A stretch of 64,000 nt of DNA from an uncultured Nocardiaceae bacterium (GTDB taxonomy: Bacteria; Actinomycetota; Actinomycetes; Mycobacteriales; Mycobacteriaceae), in the NCBI GenBank assembly GCA_936936565.1, contig CAKZIX010000030.1:1-64000 (forward strand), written 5' to 3'. The notes beneath the pieces were generated by a model that was not told the DNA's origin, did no database searches, and saw nothing but the letters and a program-made list of their open reading frames with translations. Below are positions 1-9,168 of the stretch, one piece after another. Numbering within the stretch: the stretch's first letter is position 1; each line of letters opens with the position of its first letter. The position numbers and the translations under genes are program-made.

Positions 1-3000
1 GCGGGCGGAACCCCTGCGGCTGAAACGGCTTCGGCTGTGCCGGCTGCCGCGGCCGCCTCCGCTGCACCGGCTCCGGCCGCGGCGGCGCCCGCCGGCGCGC
101 CCCGACCCGACGACATCGGCTTCGGCGCCTCGGATGCGACGACGGTGCTGATCGCGCTGTGGACCAAACTGCGCCTGGATCAGATCGGTCCGGTGGACAC
201 CATCGAGGGTCTCTGCGACGGTGTCTCGTCGCGGCGCAACCAGCTGCTGGTCGATCTCGGCAACGAGCTCGCGCTCGGCGCCATCGACGGTGCCGCCGAT
301 GCCGACATGGTGGCCCTCGCCGGGACCGTGGACCGCGTGGCGCGTACCTACAAGCCGTTCGGTCCGGTGCTCTCGGACGCGCTGAACGACCACGTGCGCA
401 AGGTGTTCGGCCCGTCGGGCAAGCGCCCCACCGCGATCGCCGAGCGGGTCCAGAATGTGTGGGAACTCGGCGCCGGCTGGGCCAGCCACGTGTTCGCCGA
501 GGTGGCCCTCGGCACCCGTGACGGCGCCAGCGTGCGCGGTGGCGATCTCGGTTCGCTCACCGTCTCCGACGCCGCCTCGGTCGACGCCGCGATCGACGCC
601 GCGGTGGCGGCGGTCGCGGCCCGGCGCGGTGTCAGCGTGGCCCTGCCGAGCGCGGGCGGCGCGTCCGGCGGCACCGTGGACGCGGCGGCGCTCGGAGAGT
701 TCACCGAACACATCACCGGCCGCAACGGGGTGCTCGCCTCGGCGGCGCGGCTGGTGCTGGCTCAGCTCGGCTTCGCCGACGCCGCGGCGGCGCCGTCGGA
801 GACCACCGACGACACGGTGGCGGACCTGGTCTCGACTGAACTCGGCACCGACTGGGCCCGCACGGTCGCGCCCGCGTTCGATGCCCGCAGGGCGGTATTG
901 ATCGACGATCGCTGGGCCAGTGCCCGCGAAGATCTGGCCCGCATGTGGATCGACCCGGCCGATGCGCTGGCCCCGACGCGCTACCTGGGCGCGGGCGCAG
1001 CGGTTGCCGCACAGGCGAAGTGGTGGGCCCAGCGGGCTGTCGCGGCCGGGCGTACCGAGCTGGCCGCCGGCTACGGCCGCATCGAGGAGGCTGCCCGGAT
1101 CGATTCGGACGCACCGGAATTCGGCACCGACGTCGCCGTCGTCACCGGTGCCAGCAAGGGTTCCATCGCGGCGGCGATCACCGCCCGCCTGCTCGCCGGA
1201 GGCGCTACGGTGTTCGCCACCACGTCGCGGCTGGACGAACAGCGGCTGGCCTTCTACAAGGAGCTGTTCCGCGCGAACGCCCGTGCCGGTGCCACGCTGT
1301 GGGTGGTGCCCGCCAACATGGCCTCCTACGCCGACATCGACGCCCTGATCGACTGGATCGGCACCGACTACATCGAAACTGCCGGTGGCGCCAAGAAACT
1401 CGTGAAGGCCGCCGTCACGCCGACGTTGCTGTTCCCGTTCGCGGCGCCGCGGGTGTCGGGCAATCTGTCCGATGCCGGGGCGCGCGCCGAGATCGAGATG
1501 AAGGTGCTGCTCTGGTCGGTCGAGCGGCTGATCGGCGGGCTGTCGGCCATCGGTGCCGACCACGACGTCGACGCGAAACTGCATGTGGTGCTGCCCGGTT
1601 CGCCGAACCGCGGCATCTTCGGCGGCGACGGCGCATATGCCGAGTCCAAGGCGGCCTTCGATGCGATCGTCACCAAGTGGGGCTCGGAAAAGGCATGGTC
1701 GCAACGGGTTACGCTCGCGCACGCGCTGATCGGTTGGGTGCGGGGCACCGGTTTGATGGGTGGCAACGATCCGCTGGTTGCCGCCGTCGAGGCGGCCGGG
1801 GTGCGCACCTGGTCCACCGACGAGATGGCAACCGAGTTGCTGCACACCGCAAGTGCCCAGTCTCGCGAGTACGCGATCGGCACACCGATCCTCGTCGACC
1901 TCACCGGCGGCCTGGCCGAGGCAGATCTGGACCTGCCGGCGCTGGCCAAGCAGGCGGCGCCCGAAGAGCCGGCCGCGCAGGCGGATCCGGCGCCGACCGT
2001 CGCCGCGCTGCCCGCGCCGCCGACACTGGTCGCCGCGCCGAGGGTGCCGGAGTGGGCGCGGGTGAGCGCCGCACCGGAAGACCTGGTCGTGATCGTGGGC
2101 GCCGGTGAACTCGGCCCGTACGGCTCCGCGCGCACCCGCTTCGAGTACGAGGTCGACGAAAAGCTCTCCGCCGCAGGCGTTCTGGAACTGGCATGGACCA
2201 CCGGGCTGGTGGTGTGGGAGCACGATCCGAAACCGGGCTGGTACGACGTCGCCTCCGGCGAGCTGGTGCCCGAGGCCGAGATCGTCGAGCGCTACCACGA
2301 CACCGTGGTGCAGCGCTGCGGCATCCGCCGCTACGGCGACGACGGCGTCATGGTCGACAACACCGCCCCGCTGCTGACGTCGGTCTTCCTCGACAACGAC
2401 CTCACCTTCGGCGTGGGCAGCGAGGCCGAGGCGCAGGCGTTCCGGGCCGCCGATCCCGAGCACACCACGGTGTTCGCCGAGGACGGCGAGTGGAAGGTGA
2501 CGCGCAAGGCGGGCACCGAGATTCGGGTGCCGCGCACGCTGAAGCTCAGCCGCACCGTCGGCGGCCAGATCCCCACCGGCTTCGACCCGGCCAAGTGGGG
2601 CATCCCGGCCGACATGATCGAGTCCGTCGACCGGGTGGCGCTGTGGAACATCGTGACCACGGTGGACGCGTTCATCTCCTCCGGGTTCAGCCCGGCCGAG
2701 CTGCTGCGGTGGGTGCATCCCAGCCTGGTCGCCAACACCCAGGGCAGCGGCATGGGCGGCATGGAATCCATCCGCTCCATGTACGTCGACAACCTGCTCG
2801 GCGAACCCACCGCCAACGACGTGCTGCAAGAAGCACTGATGAATGTCGTTGCCGCACATGTGGTGCAGAGCTACATCGGCAGTTACGGCGCGATGGTGCA
2901 CCCGGTGGCGGCGTGCGCGACGGCGGCGATCTCGGTCGAGGAGGGCGTCGACAAGATCCGCCTCGGCAAGGCGCTGTTCGCGGTGTCCGGCGGCTTCGAC

Positions 3001-3972
3001 GACCTGAGCACCGAAGCGATCGTCGGATTCGGAAACATGTCGGCCACTGCGGAGTCGGCGGCCATGTCGGCGAAAGGCATTGCCGACAAGCGGTTCTCAC
3101 GGGCCAACGACCGGCGGCGCGGCGGCTTCGTCGAGTCCATGGGCGGCGGCACGATCCTGCTGGCCCGCGGCGACATCGCCCTCGAACTGGGGCTGCCGGT
3201 GCTCGCGGTGGTCGCACACGCGCAGTCCTTCGGCGACGGCGTGCACACCTCCATCCCGGCGCCCGGCCTCGGCGCGCTCGGCGCCGGCCGTGGCGGCAAG
3301 GCCTCCCAGCTCGCGCAATCGCTTGCCGCCCTGGGAGTTACCGCCGACGACATCGCGGTGGTGTCCAAGCACGACACGTCCACCGCGGCCAACGACCCGA
3401 ACGAGGCGGACCTGCACGAGCGACTGGCCGCCGCGCTCGGGCGTTCGGACGGCGCGCCGCTGTACGTGGTCTCGCAGAAGTCGTTGACCGGCCACGCCAA
3501 GGGCGGCGCCGCGGCCTTCCAGATCATCGGGCTGTGCCAGGTGCTGGCGTCGGGCATCGTCCCGCCCAACCGCAGCCTGGACTGTGTGGACCCGGTGATG
3601 GAACAGCACGAACATCTGGTGTGGGCGCGCCGCGCGCTGCGCTTCGCCGAGCCGTTCAAGGCCGGCTTGGTCACCAGCCTCGGGTTCGGGCACGTGTCCG
3701 GCCTGATCGCACTGGTCCACCCGCAGGCGTTCGTCGAGGCGGTCCCGGTGGCACAACGCGCCGAGTACCTGGCCAAGTCTCGGGAACGCACCGGTGCCGG
3801 GCGCCAGCGGTTGATGGCGTCGATGGTCGGCGGGGACGCGCTCTACCAGCGCCCGGCCGACCGGCGCCTGGGCAGCGACGGCGAGAAGGCGCTCGAAGCC
3901 GCCGTGCTGCTCAGCTCGGACGCACGCCTCGGTGAGGACGGCACCTACCGCACGGGTCCGGGATGCGCCTGA
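1..3972 (+). CDS. fas: Type I fatty acid synthase, C-terminal part (ACP-KR-KS)
   Basis: This is the 3' end of a giant multifunctional FAS-I, which makes the acyl-CoA precursors of membrane lipids and mycolic acids in the cytoplasm. The reading frame is open from base 1, so the N-terminal AT-ER-DH-MPT part lies outside the window. After an Ala/Pro linker comes the acyl carrier domain (about residues 40-170) with the probable phosphopantetheine serine in DGVSS (Ser76). The ketoreductase Rossmann motif VVTGASKGS follows near residue 380. The ketosynthase near the end has the triad Cys972 (AACATAA), His1124 (SKHDTST) and His1165 (LTGHAKGG). The domain order matches mycobacterial FAS-I. Its acpS partner follows after about 200 bases, as is usual. 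Identification is firm; only the full length is unknown. Confidence 0.96.
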   Translation, partial: AGGTPAAETASAVPAAAAASAAPAPAAAAPAGAPRPDDIGFGASDATTVLIALWTKLRLDQIGPVDTIEGLCDGVSSRRNQLLVDLGNELALGAIDGAADADMVALAGTVDRVARTYKPFGPVLSDALNDHVRKVFGPSGKRPTAIAERVQNVWELGAGWASHVFAEVALGTRDGASVRGGDLGSLTVSDAASVDAAIDAAVAAVAARRGVSVALPSAGGASGGTVDAAALGEFTEHITGRNGVLASAARLVLAQLGFADAAAAPSETTDDTVADLVSTELGTDWARTVAPAFDARRAVLIDDRWASAREDLARMWIDPADALAPTRYLGAGAAVAAQAKWWAQRAVAAGRTELAAGYGRIEEAARIDSDAPEFGTDVAVVTGASKGSIAAAITARLLAGGATVFATTSRLDEQRLAFYKELFRANARAGATLWVVPANMASYADIDALIDWIGTDYIETAGGAKKLVKAAVTPTLLFPFAAPRVSGNLSDAGARAEIEMKVLLWSVERLIGGLSAIGADHDVDAKLHVVLPGSPNRGIFGGDGAYAESKAAFDAIVTKWGSEKAWSQRVTLAHALIGWVRGTGLMGGNDPLVAAVEAAGVRTWSTDEMATELLHTASAQSREYAIGTPILVDLTGGLAEADLDLPALAKQAAPEEPAAQADPAPTVAALPAPPTLVAAPRVPEWARVSAAPEDLVVIVGAGELGPYGSARTRFEYEVDEKLSAAGVLELAWTTGLVVWEHDPKPGWYDVASGELVPEAEIVERYHDTVVQRCGIRRYGDDGVMVDNTAPLLTSVFLDNDLTFGVGSEAEAQAFRAADPEHTTVFAEDGEWKVTRKAGTEIRVPRTLKLSRTVGGQIPTGFDPAKWGIPADMIESVDRVALWNIVTTVDAFISSGFSPAELLRWVHPSLVANTQGSGMGGMESIRSMYVDNLLGEPTANDVLQEALMNVVAAHVVQSYIGSYGAMVHPVAACATAAISVEEGVDKIRLGKALFAVSGGFDDLSTEAIVGFGNMSATAESAAMSAKGIADKRFSRANDRRRGGFVESMGGGTILLARGDIALELGLPVLAVVAHAQSFGDGVHTSIPAPGLGALGAGRGGKASQLAQSLAALGVTADDIAVVSKHDTSTAANDPNEADLHERLAAALGRSDGAPLYVVSQKSLTGHAKGGAAAFQIIGLCQVLASGIVPPNRSLDCVDPVMEQHEHLVWARRALRFAEPFKAGLVTSLGFGHVSGLIALVHPQAFVEAVPVAQRAEYLAKSRERTGAGRQRLMASMVGGDALYQRPADRRLGSDGEKALEAAVLLSSDARLGEDGTYRTGPGCA

Positions 3973-4010
3973 GCACGACAAAGTCCGGATCGGTGCGCAT
4001 CGAATGCCTG

Positions 4011-4090
4011 CATCAAGGTGACCTTCATGCGGGTGGGACGAATGAAGGTGACCTTCATGCGGGTAGGACGAATGAAGGTGACTTCGATGC
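4011..4090. repeat. Tandem 30-bp repeat built on a 17-bp palindrome
   Basis: Two full 30-bp units (4012-4041 and 4042-4071) and a degenerating third (4072-4090) lie between fas and acpS. Each full unit begins with the palindrome ATGAAGGTGACCTTCAT (first copy ATCAAGG...) followed by a GCGGGT-GGACGA tail. The core belongs to the same TGAAGG-N3-CCTTCA family seen at 24165-24179 and 58547-58561. The rest of this intergenic stretch (3973-4177) holds no gene that I can support. Confidence 0.85.
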
Positions 4091-4177
4091 ATTCGGTGGG
4101 TGGTGGTCGGGTGTGCAAACTTTCGCGCGGGCGGGTGGAGCCGTGCGTCGTCACCGCCGGACAGTGAGGGCGGACGA

Positions 4178-4594
4178 TTGAGCGTGATCGGTATCGGGCT
4201 GGACCTGGTGACGGTTTCCGAGTTCGCCGAGCAGATAAAACGAAGCGGCACAACGATGTTGAAGGAGACCTTCACACCGGGGGAGCGGCGGTACTGCGAG
4301 GCTCGCGCAACCTCGGGCACCGACCCGGCCCGCAGCTACGCCGTCCGCTGGGCCGCCAAGGAGGCCGTGCTCAAGGCGTGGTCGTCGTCGCGGTTCGCGC
4401 GGCGCCCGCAGGTGGGCGACAACCCGTACCTGCTGATCGAGGTCGTCAACGACGCCTGGGGCCGGCCGTCGATCAAGCTGCACGGGCTCGCGCGAGATTT
4501 CCTGCCGCGCGTGAAGATTCACCTCTCGCTGACCCACGACGGCGACACCGCCGCCGCCGTCGTGGTGCTCGAGGACCCGAAGGGCATCGAGTAA
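4178..4594 (+). CDS. acpS: Holo-[acyl-carrier-protein] synthase
   Basis: This phosphopantetheinyl transferase converts apo-ACP to holo-ACP and would activate the ACP domain of the adjacent FAS-I. The 138-residue length is typical. The N-terminal metal-binding motif GIGLDLV supplies the conserved Asp and RWAAKEAVLKAW supplies the conserved Glu; the C-terminal IHLSLTHDGDTA strand is also diagnostic. I chose the TTG at 4178 (MSVIGIGLDLV) because GAGGG at 4166-4170 sits 7 bases upstream. A longer in-frame start at 4100 would add residues unlike any AcpS. The fas-acpS order is conserved in mycobacteria. Confidence 0.93.
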   Translation: MSVIGIGLDLVTVSEFAEQIKRSGTTMLKETFTPGERRYCEARATSGTDPARSYAVRWAAKEAVLKAWSSSRFARRPQVGDNPYLLIEVVNDAWGRPSIKLHGLARDFLPRVKIHLSLTHDGDTAAAVVVLEDPKGIE

Positions 4595-4647
4595 CGGCTG
4601 CGTACGCTGGAAATGTCAGAGGTGCGTGAGCTGCCGGATCCGTCGCG

Positions 4648-4968
4648 TCATCTGCCCCTTAGGTACCCGCTCGAGGCTATAGCTGACCGAATTCCGTACA
4701 TATCGGCGCGGTGTGCACGAACCGCGTGCAGTGACGCACCGGACCGTGCGAGCGCGCCGACACCGTCTGTGGTGACGATTTCGCGCAACGTCCGGTAACC
4801 CGTGAGGTCCTAAACCAAGAAGTCGACGTCGACTGACTCCCGAAATTCGCCGTAGCGCAGGGTGATTGCTGTGCCGCCGCCGAAGTAGCAGCAGTTGGTC
4901 GCCAACAGTTCACCGTCCAATCGGTCGAGTAGATCGGCGATCCGGCGATGATGCGGGCGCTTATACAA
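4648..4968 (-). pseudogene. Broken AbiEii-type nucleotidyltransferase toxin
   Basis: The frame opens with a TTG (4968) behind a strong GGAGGAG site and encodes YKRPHHRRIADLL, then the nucleotidyltransferase signature YFGGGTAITLRYGEFRES with VDVDFLV. A TAG at 4810-4812 stops it after 52 codons. Beyond the TAG the same frame continues with family-like sequence (DLTGYRTLREIV..., then RADMYGIRSAI) to a TGA at 4648-4650, where the similarity I recognise ends. The gene therefore has both a nonsense codon and a lost 3' end; relatives are about 250 residues or more. The start overlaps the upstream gene's stop by 8 bases, a coupled two-gene arrangement. It is very unlikely to be active. Confidence 0.8.
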
Positions 4969-5185
4969 GAAGAACTCCTCCGCCCACCGTCGCCACGAGT
5001 CGATCCAGAAACGCCTTCTCATGCGACGGCATCGCATCGGGGTCCAGGTGGCGCCAGTTCCGCTCGTACAAAGCCAGTGCCTGCTGCTCGGTCAGCGCGG
5101 TAGATGCGTCGAGCTGCCAGGCGATCTGGCGGAGCTGCGGATAGTCCGACAGCCGAACCGGCGTGCCACTGCCTGAGTGGTGCAC
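4961..5185 (-). CDS. Small partner protein of the decayed nucleotidyltransferase
   Basis: A 74-residue soluble protein with no membrane segment; its middle reads LSDYPQLRQIAWQL and LYERNWRHLDPDAMP. I do not recognise a named domain. Its position directly upstream of, and 8 bases overlapping, an AbiEii-like nucleotidyltransferase suggests the antitoxin or regulatory partner of that system. Such short LRQIAWQL-type proteins do, to my memory, precede nucleotidyltransferase genes in actinobacteria. The start is GTG at 5185 without a clear ribosome site. Because the downstream toxin is broken, this gene may be an orphan. Confidence 0.5.
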   Translation of the reverse strand: MHHSGSGTPVRLSDYPQLRQIAWQLDASTALTEQQALALYERNWRHLDPDAMPSHEKAFLDRLVATVGGGVLLV

Positions 5186-5306
5186 GAATCCGCTGCCCGA
5201 GAGCGATGAGAGTCGCGTGCGCAGGCTTTCCGACTCGGGGGCTAGACGACGGCATCGTTGCTCAATCTATACACCACTATGAGAGTGCAACACCATGGTG
5301 CATGGG

Positions 5307-7322
5307 CTACGGCTTTTCCTGGTAGCGCTCGAAACGTGTGGTGAACCGGCCGCGGCCGTGGGTCATCGAACGCAACGTCACGGCGTAGTCGGCGATTTCG
5401 CCTTCGGGGACCGACGCGATCACGGTGACGTCGTCGGCGCCGTTGGACTCGGTGCCCTCGATCTGGCCGCGACGGCGGCCGAGGTCGGCCATCACGTCGC
5501 CCTGCAGGTTGGTGGGCACGGTGACCTCGACGTGGTCGATCGGCTCGAGCACCCGCGTGCCCACCCGCTCGATCGCCTCCTTGAGGGCGTGGGCACCGGC
5601 CATCCGGAAACTGAACTCGTCGGAATCCACGGAGTGATGCTTGCCGTCGACGACGACGGCACGCAGATCCACGATCGGGAACCCGCTGCGGCCACCGCGC
5701 GCCATCGATTCGGCAATTCCCTTGCCGACGGCCGGAATCAGCGATTTCGGGATCACGCCGCCGCGGGTCTCGTCGGCGAACTCGAAGCCACTGTTGCGAG
5801 GCAGTGGCTCGAAACGCACAGTGACCACGCCGAATTGGCCGTGCCCGCCGCTCTGCTTCTTGTGCTTGCCTTCGGTTTGTACTGTGCCACAGAGGGTTTC
5901 GCGGTAGGCAACCTTCACCGGCGCGGTGTCCACCTCGATGCCGAAGCGCCGCTGCAACCGGGCCAGCGCCACCTGCACGTGCACGTCGCCGGCGCCGCGC
6001 AACACCTTCTGCTTGGTGTCGGGGTTGTGCTCCACGCGCAACGTCGGATCGTCGCGCGTGAGCTCGTTGAGGGCGGTGGCCAGCTTGTCCTCGTCGCCGG
6101 TGCTGCGCGCGGCCACCGCCACGCTGTACACCGGCGGGTCGTAGTCGTGGCGCACCACCTGCAGCGGCGAGCCGACGGGGGCGAGGGTGTCGCCGGAGGC
6201 CACGTCACCGATCTTGATGGCACCAACGATGTCGCCGGCGACGGCCGTGTCGATCGCGGTGAACTTGTTGCCGAGCACCCGAATCAGGTTGTGCAGCCGC
6301 TCCTTTGCGCCGGTGCGCCCGTTCACCAGCACGTCGTCGGCGTGCAGCGTGCCGGTGAGAATCTTCAGCAGCGCCACCTGCCCGACGTATTCGTCGGTCT
6401 GCGTCTTGAACACGTACGCCAGCGCCGGACCCGCCGGATCACAACTGATGGTGACGGGCTTGCTGCCGTTGGACAGTTGCAGCGCGGGCCGCTCACACGG
6501 GTCGGGCGCGATGTGGCAGATGAACTCCAGCACCCGATCGACCGCGATGGTCTCGGTTGCCGAACCGCACAGCACCGGCCACAACGTGCCACCGGAGAAC
6601 CCCGTGTGCAGCGCGTGTTCCAGCTCCGGCACCGAGATGTCCTCGCCGTCGAGGTAGCGGGCGAGCAGGTCGTCCTCGATCTCGACGACATCCTCGACCA
6701 GATGCTCGTGCTCGGCATGCTCGCGATCCGCCAGCTCGGCGGGCAGCTCGTCGGACTCGCGCGTGGCGCCCGACTCGTAGAAGAAGACATGCTCGGTGAG
6801 CAGATCGGCGACGCCGGTGAAGTTCGGAGCGCTGACATCCTCGACCCACACCGGCAACTCCACCAGCTCCACGCCGGCGCCGAAATGGGCCCGGATGTCG
6901 GCCAGCGTCGCGTCGAACGCCGCGCGCTCCTTGTCCATCTTGTTCACGAACAGCAGCCGCGGCACTTCCAGCTGTGCCGCTGTGCGCCATAGCAATTCGT
7001 CGTTCACCTGCACGCCTGCGACCCCGTCGACAACGAATACCGCGACATCGGCGATGCGCAGCGCGGCAATCGCGTCGCCGACGAAATCGGCGTAACCGGG
7101 AGTGTCGACGAGATTGATCTGATGGCCGTGCCACTCGAAGGTGGCCACCCCGAGCGTCAACGACTGCGTGCGCTCACGTTCCTCCGGCAACACATCGAGC
7201 ACGGTGTTGCCGGACTCCACTTTTCCCAGCCGCGTGAGCACCCCCGCCCGGAACAGCATGGCCTCGGCCAGCGTTGTCTTACCGTTGCCCTGGTGCCCTA
7301 CGAGTGCAACGTTGCGGATCAA
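5307..7322 (-). CDS. EF-G-like translational GTPase (EF-G2 type)
   Basis: A 671-residue ribosome-associated GTPase of the EF-G family, but not the main translocase. The P-loop GHQGNGKT is at residues 9-16, DTPGY at 73-77 and NKMD at 127-130. The switch region reads RTQSLTLG instead of the RGIT signature of housekeeping EF-G, as in FusA2-type paralogues. Domains III-V follow, with the typical LTGTL, YRET and HGQFG segments. Mycobacteria have such a second EF-G (FusA2) of uncertain role. The start is TTG at 7322. The frame is open further upstream (VVQISASN), but I see no other start codon, so the N-terminus is uncertain. Confidence 0.88.
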   Translation of the reverse strand: MIRNVALVGHQGNGKTTLAEAMLFRAGVLTRLGKVESGNTVLDVLPEERERTQSLTLGVATFEWHGHQINLVDTPGYADFVGDAIAALRIADVAVFVVDGVAGVQVNDELLWRTAAQLEVPRLLFVNKMDKERAAFDATLADIRAHFGAGVELVELPVWVEDVSAPNFTGVADLLTEHVFFYESGATRESDELPAELADREHAEHEHLVEDVVEIEDDLLARYLDGEDISVPELEHALHTGFSGGTLWPVLCGSATETIAVDRVLEFICHIAPDPCERPALQLSNGSKPVTISCDPAGPALAYVFKTQTDEYVGQVALLKILTGTLHADDVLVNGRTGAKERLHNLIRVLGNKFTAIDTAVAGDIVGAIKIGDVASGDTLAPVGSPLQVVRHDYDPPVYSVAVAARSTGDEDKLATALNELTRDDPTLRVEHNPDTKQKVLRGAGDVHVQVALARLQRRFGIEVDTAPVKVAYRETLCGTVQTEGKHKKQSGGHGQFGVVTVRFEPLPRNSGFEFADETRGGVIPKSLIPAVGKGIAESMARGGRSGFPIVDLRAVVVDGKHHSVDSDEFSFRMAGAHALKEAIERVGTRVLEPIDHVEVTVPTNLQGDVMADLGRRRGQIEGTESNGADDVTVIASVPEGEIADYAVTLRSMTHGRGRFTTRFERYQEKP

Positions 7323-7691
7323 ATTCGATGCGCTGATCTGAACGACGTTACCGCTGCCGACCTCGTTGTGGGTTCGAATTCGCGCCGCGGGTGTTTGGGC
7401 CGCAGCCGTTCCGTCGGCGCTACCGATCGCTCGCGGATGGGGCCGGGGTAGGACGGTCGGTGAGGCTGGGCCGTCGCCATGGCACCTGCCGGTGCAGACT
7501 CGTCGAGTGCGCGGTTGTTGCCGAGGTTTCCGCGGATTTCTCGATCACGCGTTCGCCGAGTACTGAGGATCGGCGGTGTGTTCCGCGCGGGCTCGCGTTT
7601 TCCCGCGGGGGCTCCCACGATCCAGCGAGCGTGCGTCCCAAAAGCGGAGTGCCGGCCGGTAGCACGATCGGGCGGCCCTGGTGCCTGCGCG
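7323..7691. other. Intergenic region with no supported gene
   Basis: This 369-base stretch separates the EF-G-like gene from a TetR gene on the same strand. The only sizeable open frame (minus, 7319-7618) encodes an Arg/Pro-rich product typical of spurious high-GC frames. I see no RNA gene or convincing hairpin terminator. Confidence 0.5.
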
Positions 7692-8369
7692 CTAGCGGGA
7701 TCGGGATTCGCGCTCGGCGACCTGCAGGTACGCGATCATCAGGCGCTTGAGTTCGGCGACGGCGTCGGCGTGGCTCTGGCCGTCCTGGACCGAGAAATTG
7801 AGCATCGAGTAGACGACGTGCACGAGCACCTCGGCCATCATGGTGCGGCGCTTCTTGGGAGTCCGCGGCGAGAGGGGGCGCAGCATGCCGGCGACGATCT
7901 CGGCGAATTCCTTTTCGTGGATGGCGCCGGTGGCTCGCGTGGACGGCGTGGATTGCATGGCCAGCCACACTTCCCGCCGGGACGGGTCGGTCGTCCACAG
8001 GTCTGCGAGATGGTCGACGAAGGTGAGCATGAACCGCATCCAGTCCAGCGACGGAATTTCGCCGTTGAAGGTTTTCAGCTCCTCGGACACGGCAACCAGG
8101 TCTTGGCGGTTCAGCTCGCAGACGATGACGTATTTGTTGGCGAAGAACTGGTACAGGGTGCCGATGGGCACCTCGGCGCGGGCCGCAACTTCCTCACACG
8201 TGAACGACTCGAAGCCGACCTCGGTGAGTAGCTCGCGCGACGCCGCGAGCAGGGCATCGAACTTGCGTTTGCTGCGCTCCTGGGTGGGGCGGCGCCGCGG
8301 CATGAGCTCCTGCGGATCGGATTGCACGTCGAGCGCCGCGTCTGGGCGCCGGATGGTCGTCCTTTCCAC
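7692..8369 (-). CDS. TetR/AcrR family transcriptional regulator
   Basis: A 225-residue repressor-type protein. Its N-terminal helix-turn-helix spans about residues 53-80 (FESFTCEEVAARAEVPIGTLYQFFANK), preceded by the usual basic RRRPTQERSKRKF arm. The C-terminal ligand domain is the kind found in many actinobacterial TetRs with TetR_C-type helices. The start is GTG at 8369, with TAGCCT six bases upstream suggesting a leaderless message; an ATG 66 bases downstream (MPRRRPTQ) behind AGGAG is a real alternative. It lies 34 bases upstream in coordinate of the drrB-like gene's end, but runs the same way after it, so it could be co-transcribed with that pump. Its target is unknown. Confidence 0.88.
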   Translation of the reverse strand: MERTTIRRPDAALDVQSDPQELMPRRRPTQERSKRKFDALLAASRELLTEVGFESFTCEEVAARAEVPIGTLYQFFANKYVIVCELNRQDLVAVSEELKTFNGEIPSLDWMRFMLTFVDHLADLWTTDPSRREVWLAMQSTPSTRATGAIHEKEFAEIVAGMLRPLSPRTPKKRRTMMAEVLVHVVYSMLNFSVQDGQSHADAVAELKRLMIAYLQVAERESRSR

Positions 8370-8403
8370 CCCACCAGGCTAGCGGTCCGTAACGTGTTCT
8401 GGG

Positions 8404-9168
8404 TCACCGGGACCCGCGGCGCGCGAACAGCACGGTTGCCGCGACGTAGCCGACGGCGGCGATCGCGCCGCACCACAGCAGCGCCCGCTCGGGGCTGTCT
8501 CCGGTCGCGGTGCCCATCAGCAGTCCGCGCACGGTTTCGATCACCGGTGTCACCGGCTGGTGCTCGGCGAACCCGCGCAACCACGACGGCAGCGTCTCGA
8601 CGGGCACGAATGCGCTCGACACGTACGGCAGGAACATGAATCCGAAGGTGAAGCCCTGGGCGGCTTCGGGGTTGCGGGCGAGCAGGCCGAGCGCCACCGA
8701 CACCCAGGAGATGGCGACGATGAACGCCGCGATCGTGCCGATCGCACCGAGCCAGGCGAGCGGACCGGCGGTGGGGCGGAATCCCATCGCCACGGCGACG
8801 CCGATCACCACCGCGGTACTGGTCAGGTTGCGCAGCAGGCTGGCGGCGACGTGGCCGGTGAGCACGGACGAACGCGCGATGTTCATGGTGCGGAAGCGGT
8901 CGACGATCCCTTCGGCGAGGTCCACGGCGACGGCGGTGGCGGTGGTCGCGGCGCCGAACCCGGCACACAGCAGGATCACGCCGGGCACCACATAGTTCAG
9001 GTATGCGGTGCCGACGTGCATCGCGCCGCCGAAGATGTAGACGAACAGCAGCAGGATCACTACCGGCAGGGCGACCGACATGATCATGGTGTCCGGACTG
9101 CGCAGGGTGTGTTTGACGTTGCGGCGCAACATGGTTGCCGCATCGCGTGCCGGGAGCAGGGTGGACAT
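8404..9168 (-). CDS. ABC-2 type drug efflux permease (DrrB-like)
   Basis: A 254-residue inner-membrane permease with about six hydrophobic segments, the first near residues 30-52 (SVALPVVILLLFVYIFGGAM). The EGIVDRFRTMNIARSSVLTGH stretch is diagnostic of the ABC-2/DrrB family. The ATG at 9168 overlaps the ATPase gene's TGA by one base (TGATG), so the two are translationally coupled. Together they should form a DrrAB exporter of a hydrophobic drug or lipid. The flanking TetR genes fit an inducible efflux module. The substrate cannot be told from sequence. Confidence 0.9.
   Translation of the reverse strand: MSTLLPARDAATMLRRNVKHTLRSPDTMIMSVALPVVILLLFVYIFGGAMHVGTAYLNYVVPGVILLCAGFGAATTATAVAVDLAEGIVDRFRTMNIARSSVLTGHVAASLLRNLTSTAVVIGVAVAMGFRPTAGPLAWLGAIGTIAAFIVAISWVSVALGLLARNPEAAQGFTFGFMFLPYVSSAFVPVETLPSWLRGFAEHQPVTPVIETVRGLLMGTATGDSPERALLWCGAIAAVGYVAATVLFARRGSR

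Noticed and set aside
4011..4090. CRISPR-like array between fas and acpS
   Set aside because: The units are contiguous direct repeats with no unique spacers and only two to three copies, and no cas genes are nearby.
5295..6992. Long plus-strand open frame (565 codons)
   Set aside because: It is antisense to the well-supported EF-G-like gene and its product is His/Val/Gly-rich in the way typical of mirror frames in high-GC DNA.
7319..7618. Minus-strand 99-codon frame upstream of the EF-G-like gene
   Set aside because: Arg/Pro-rich with no recognisable domain or ribosome site; probably spurious.
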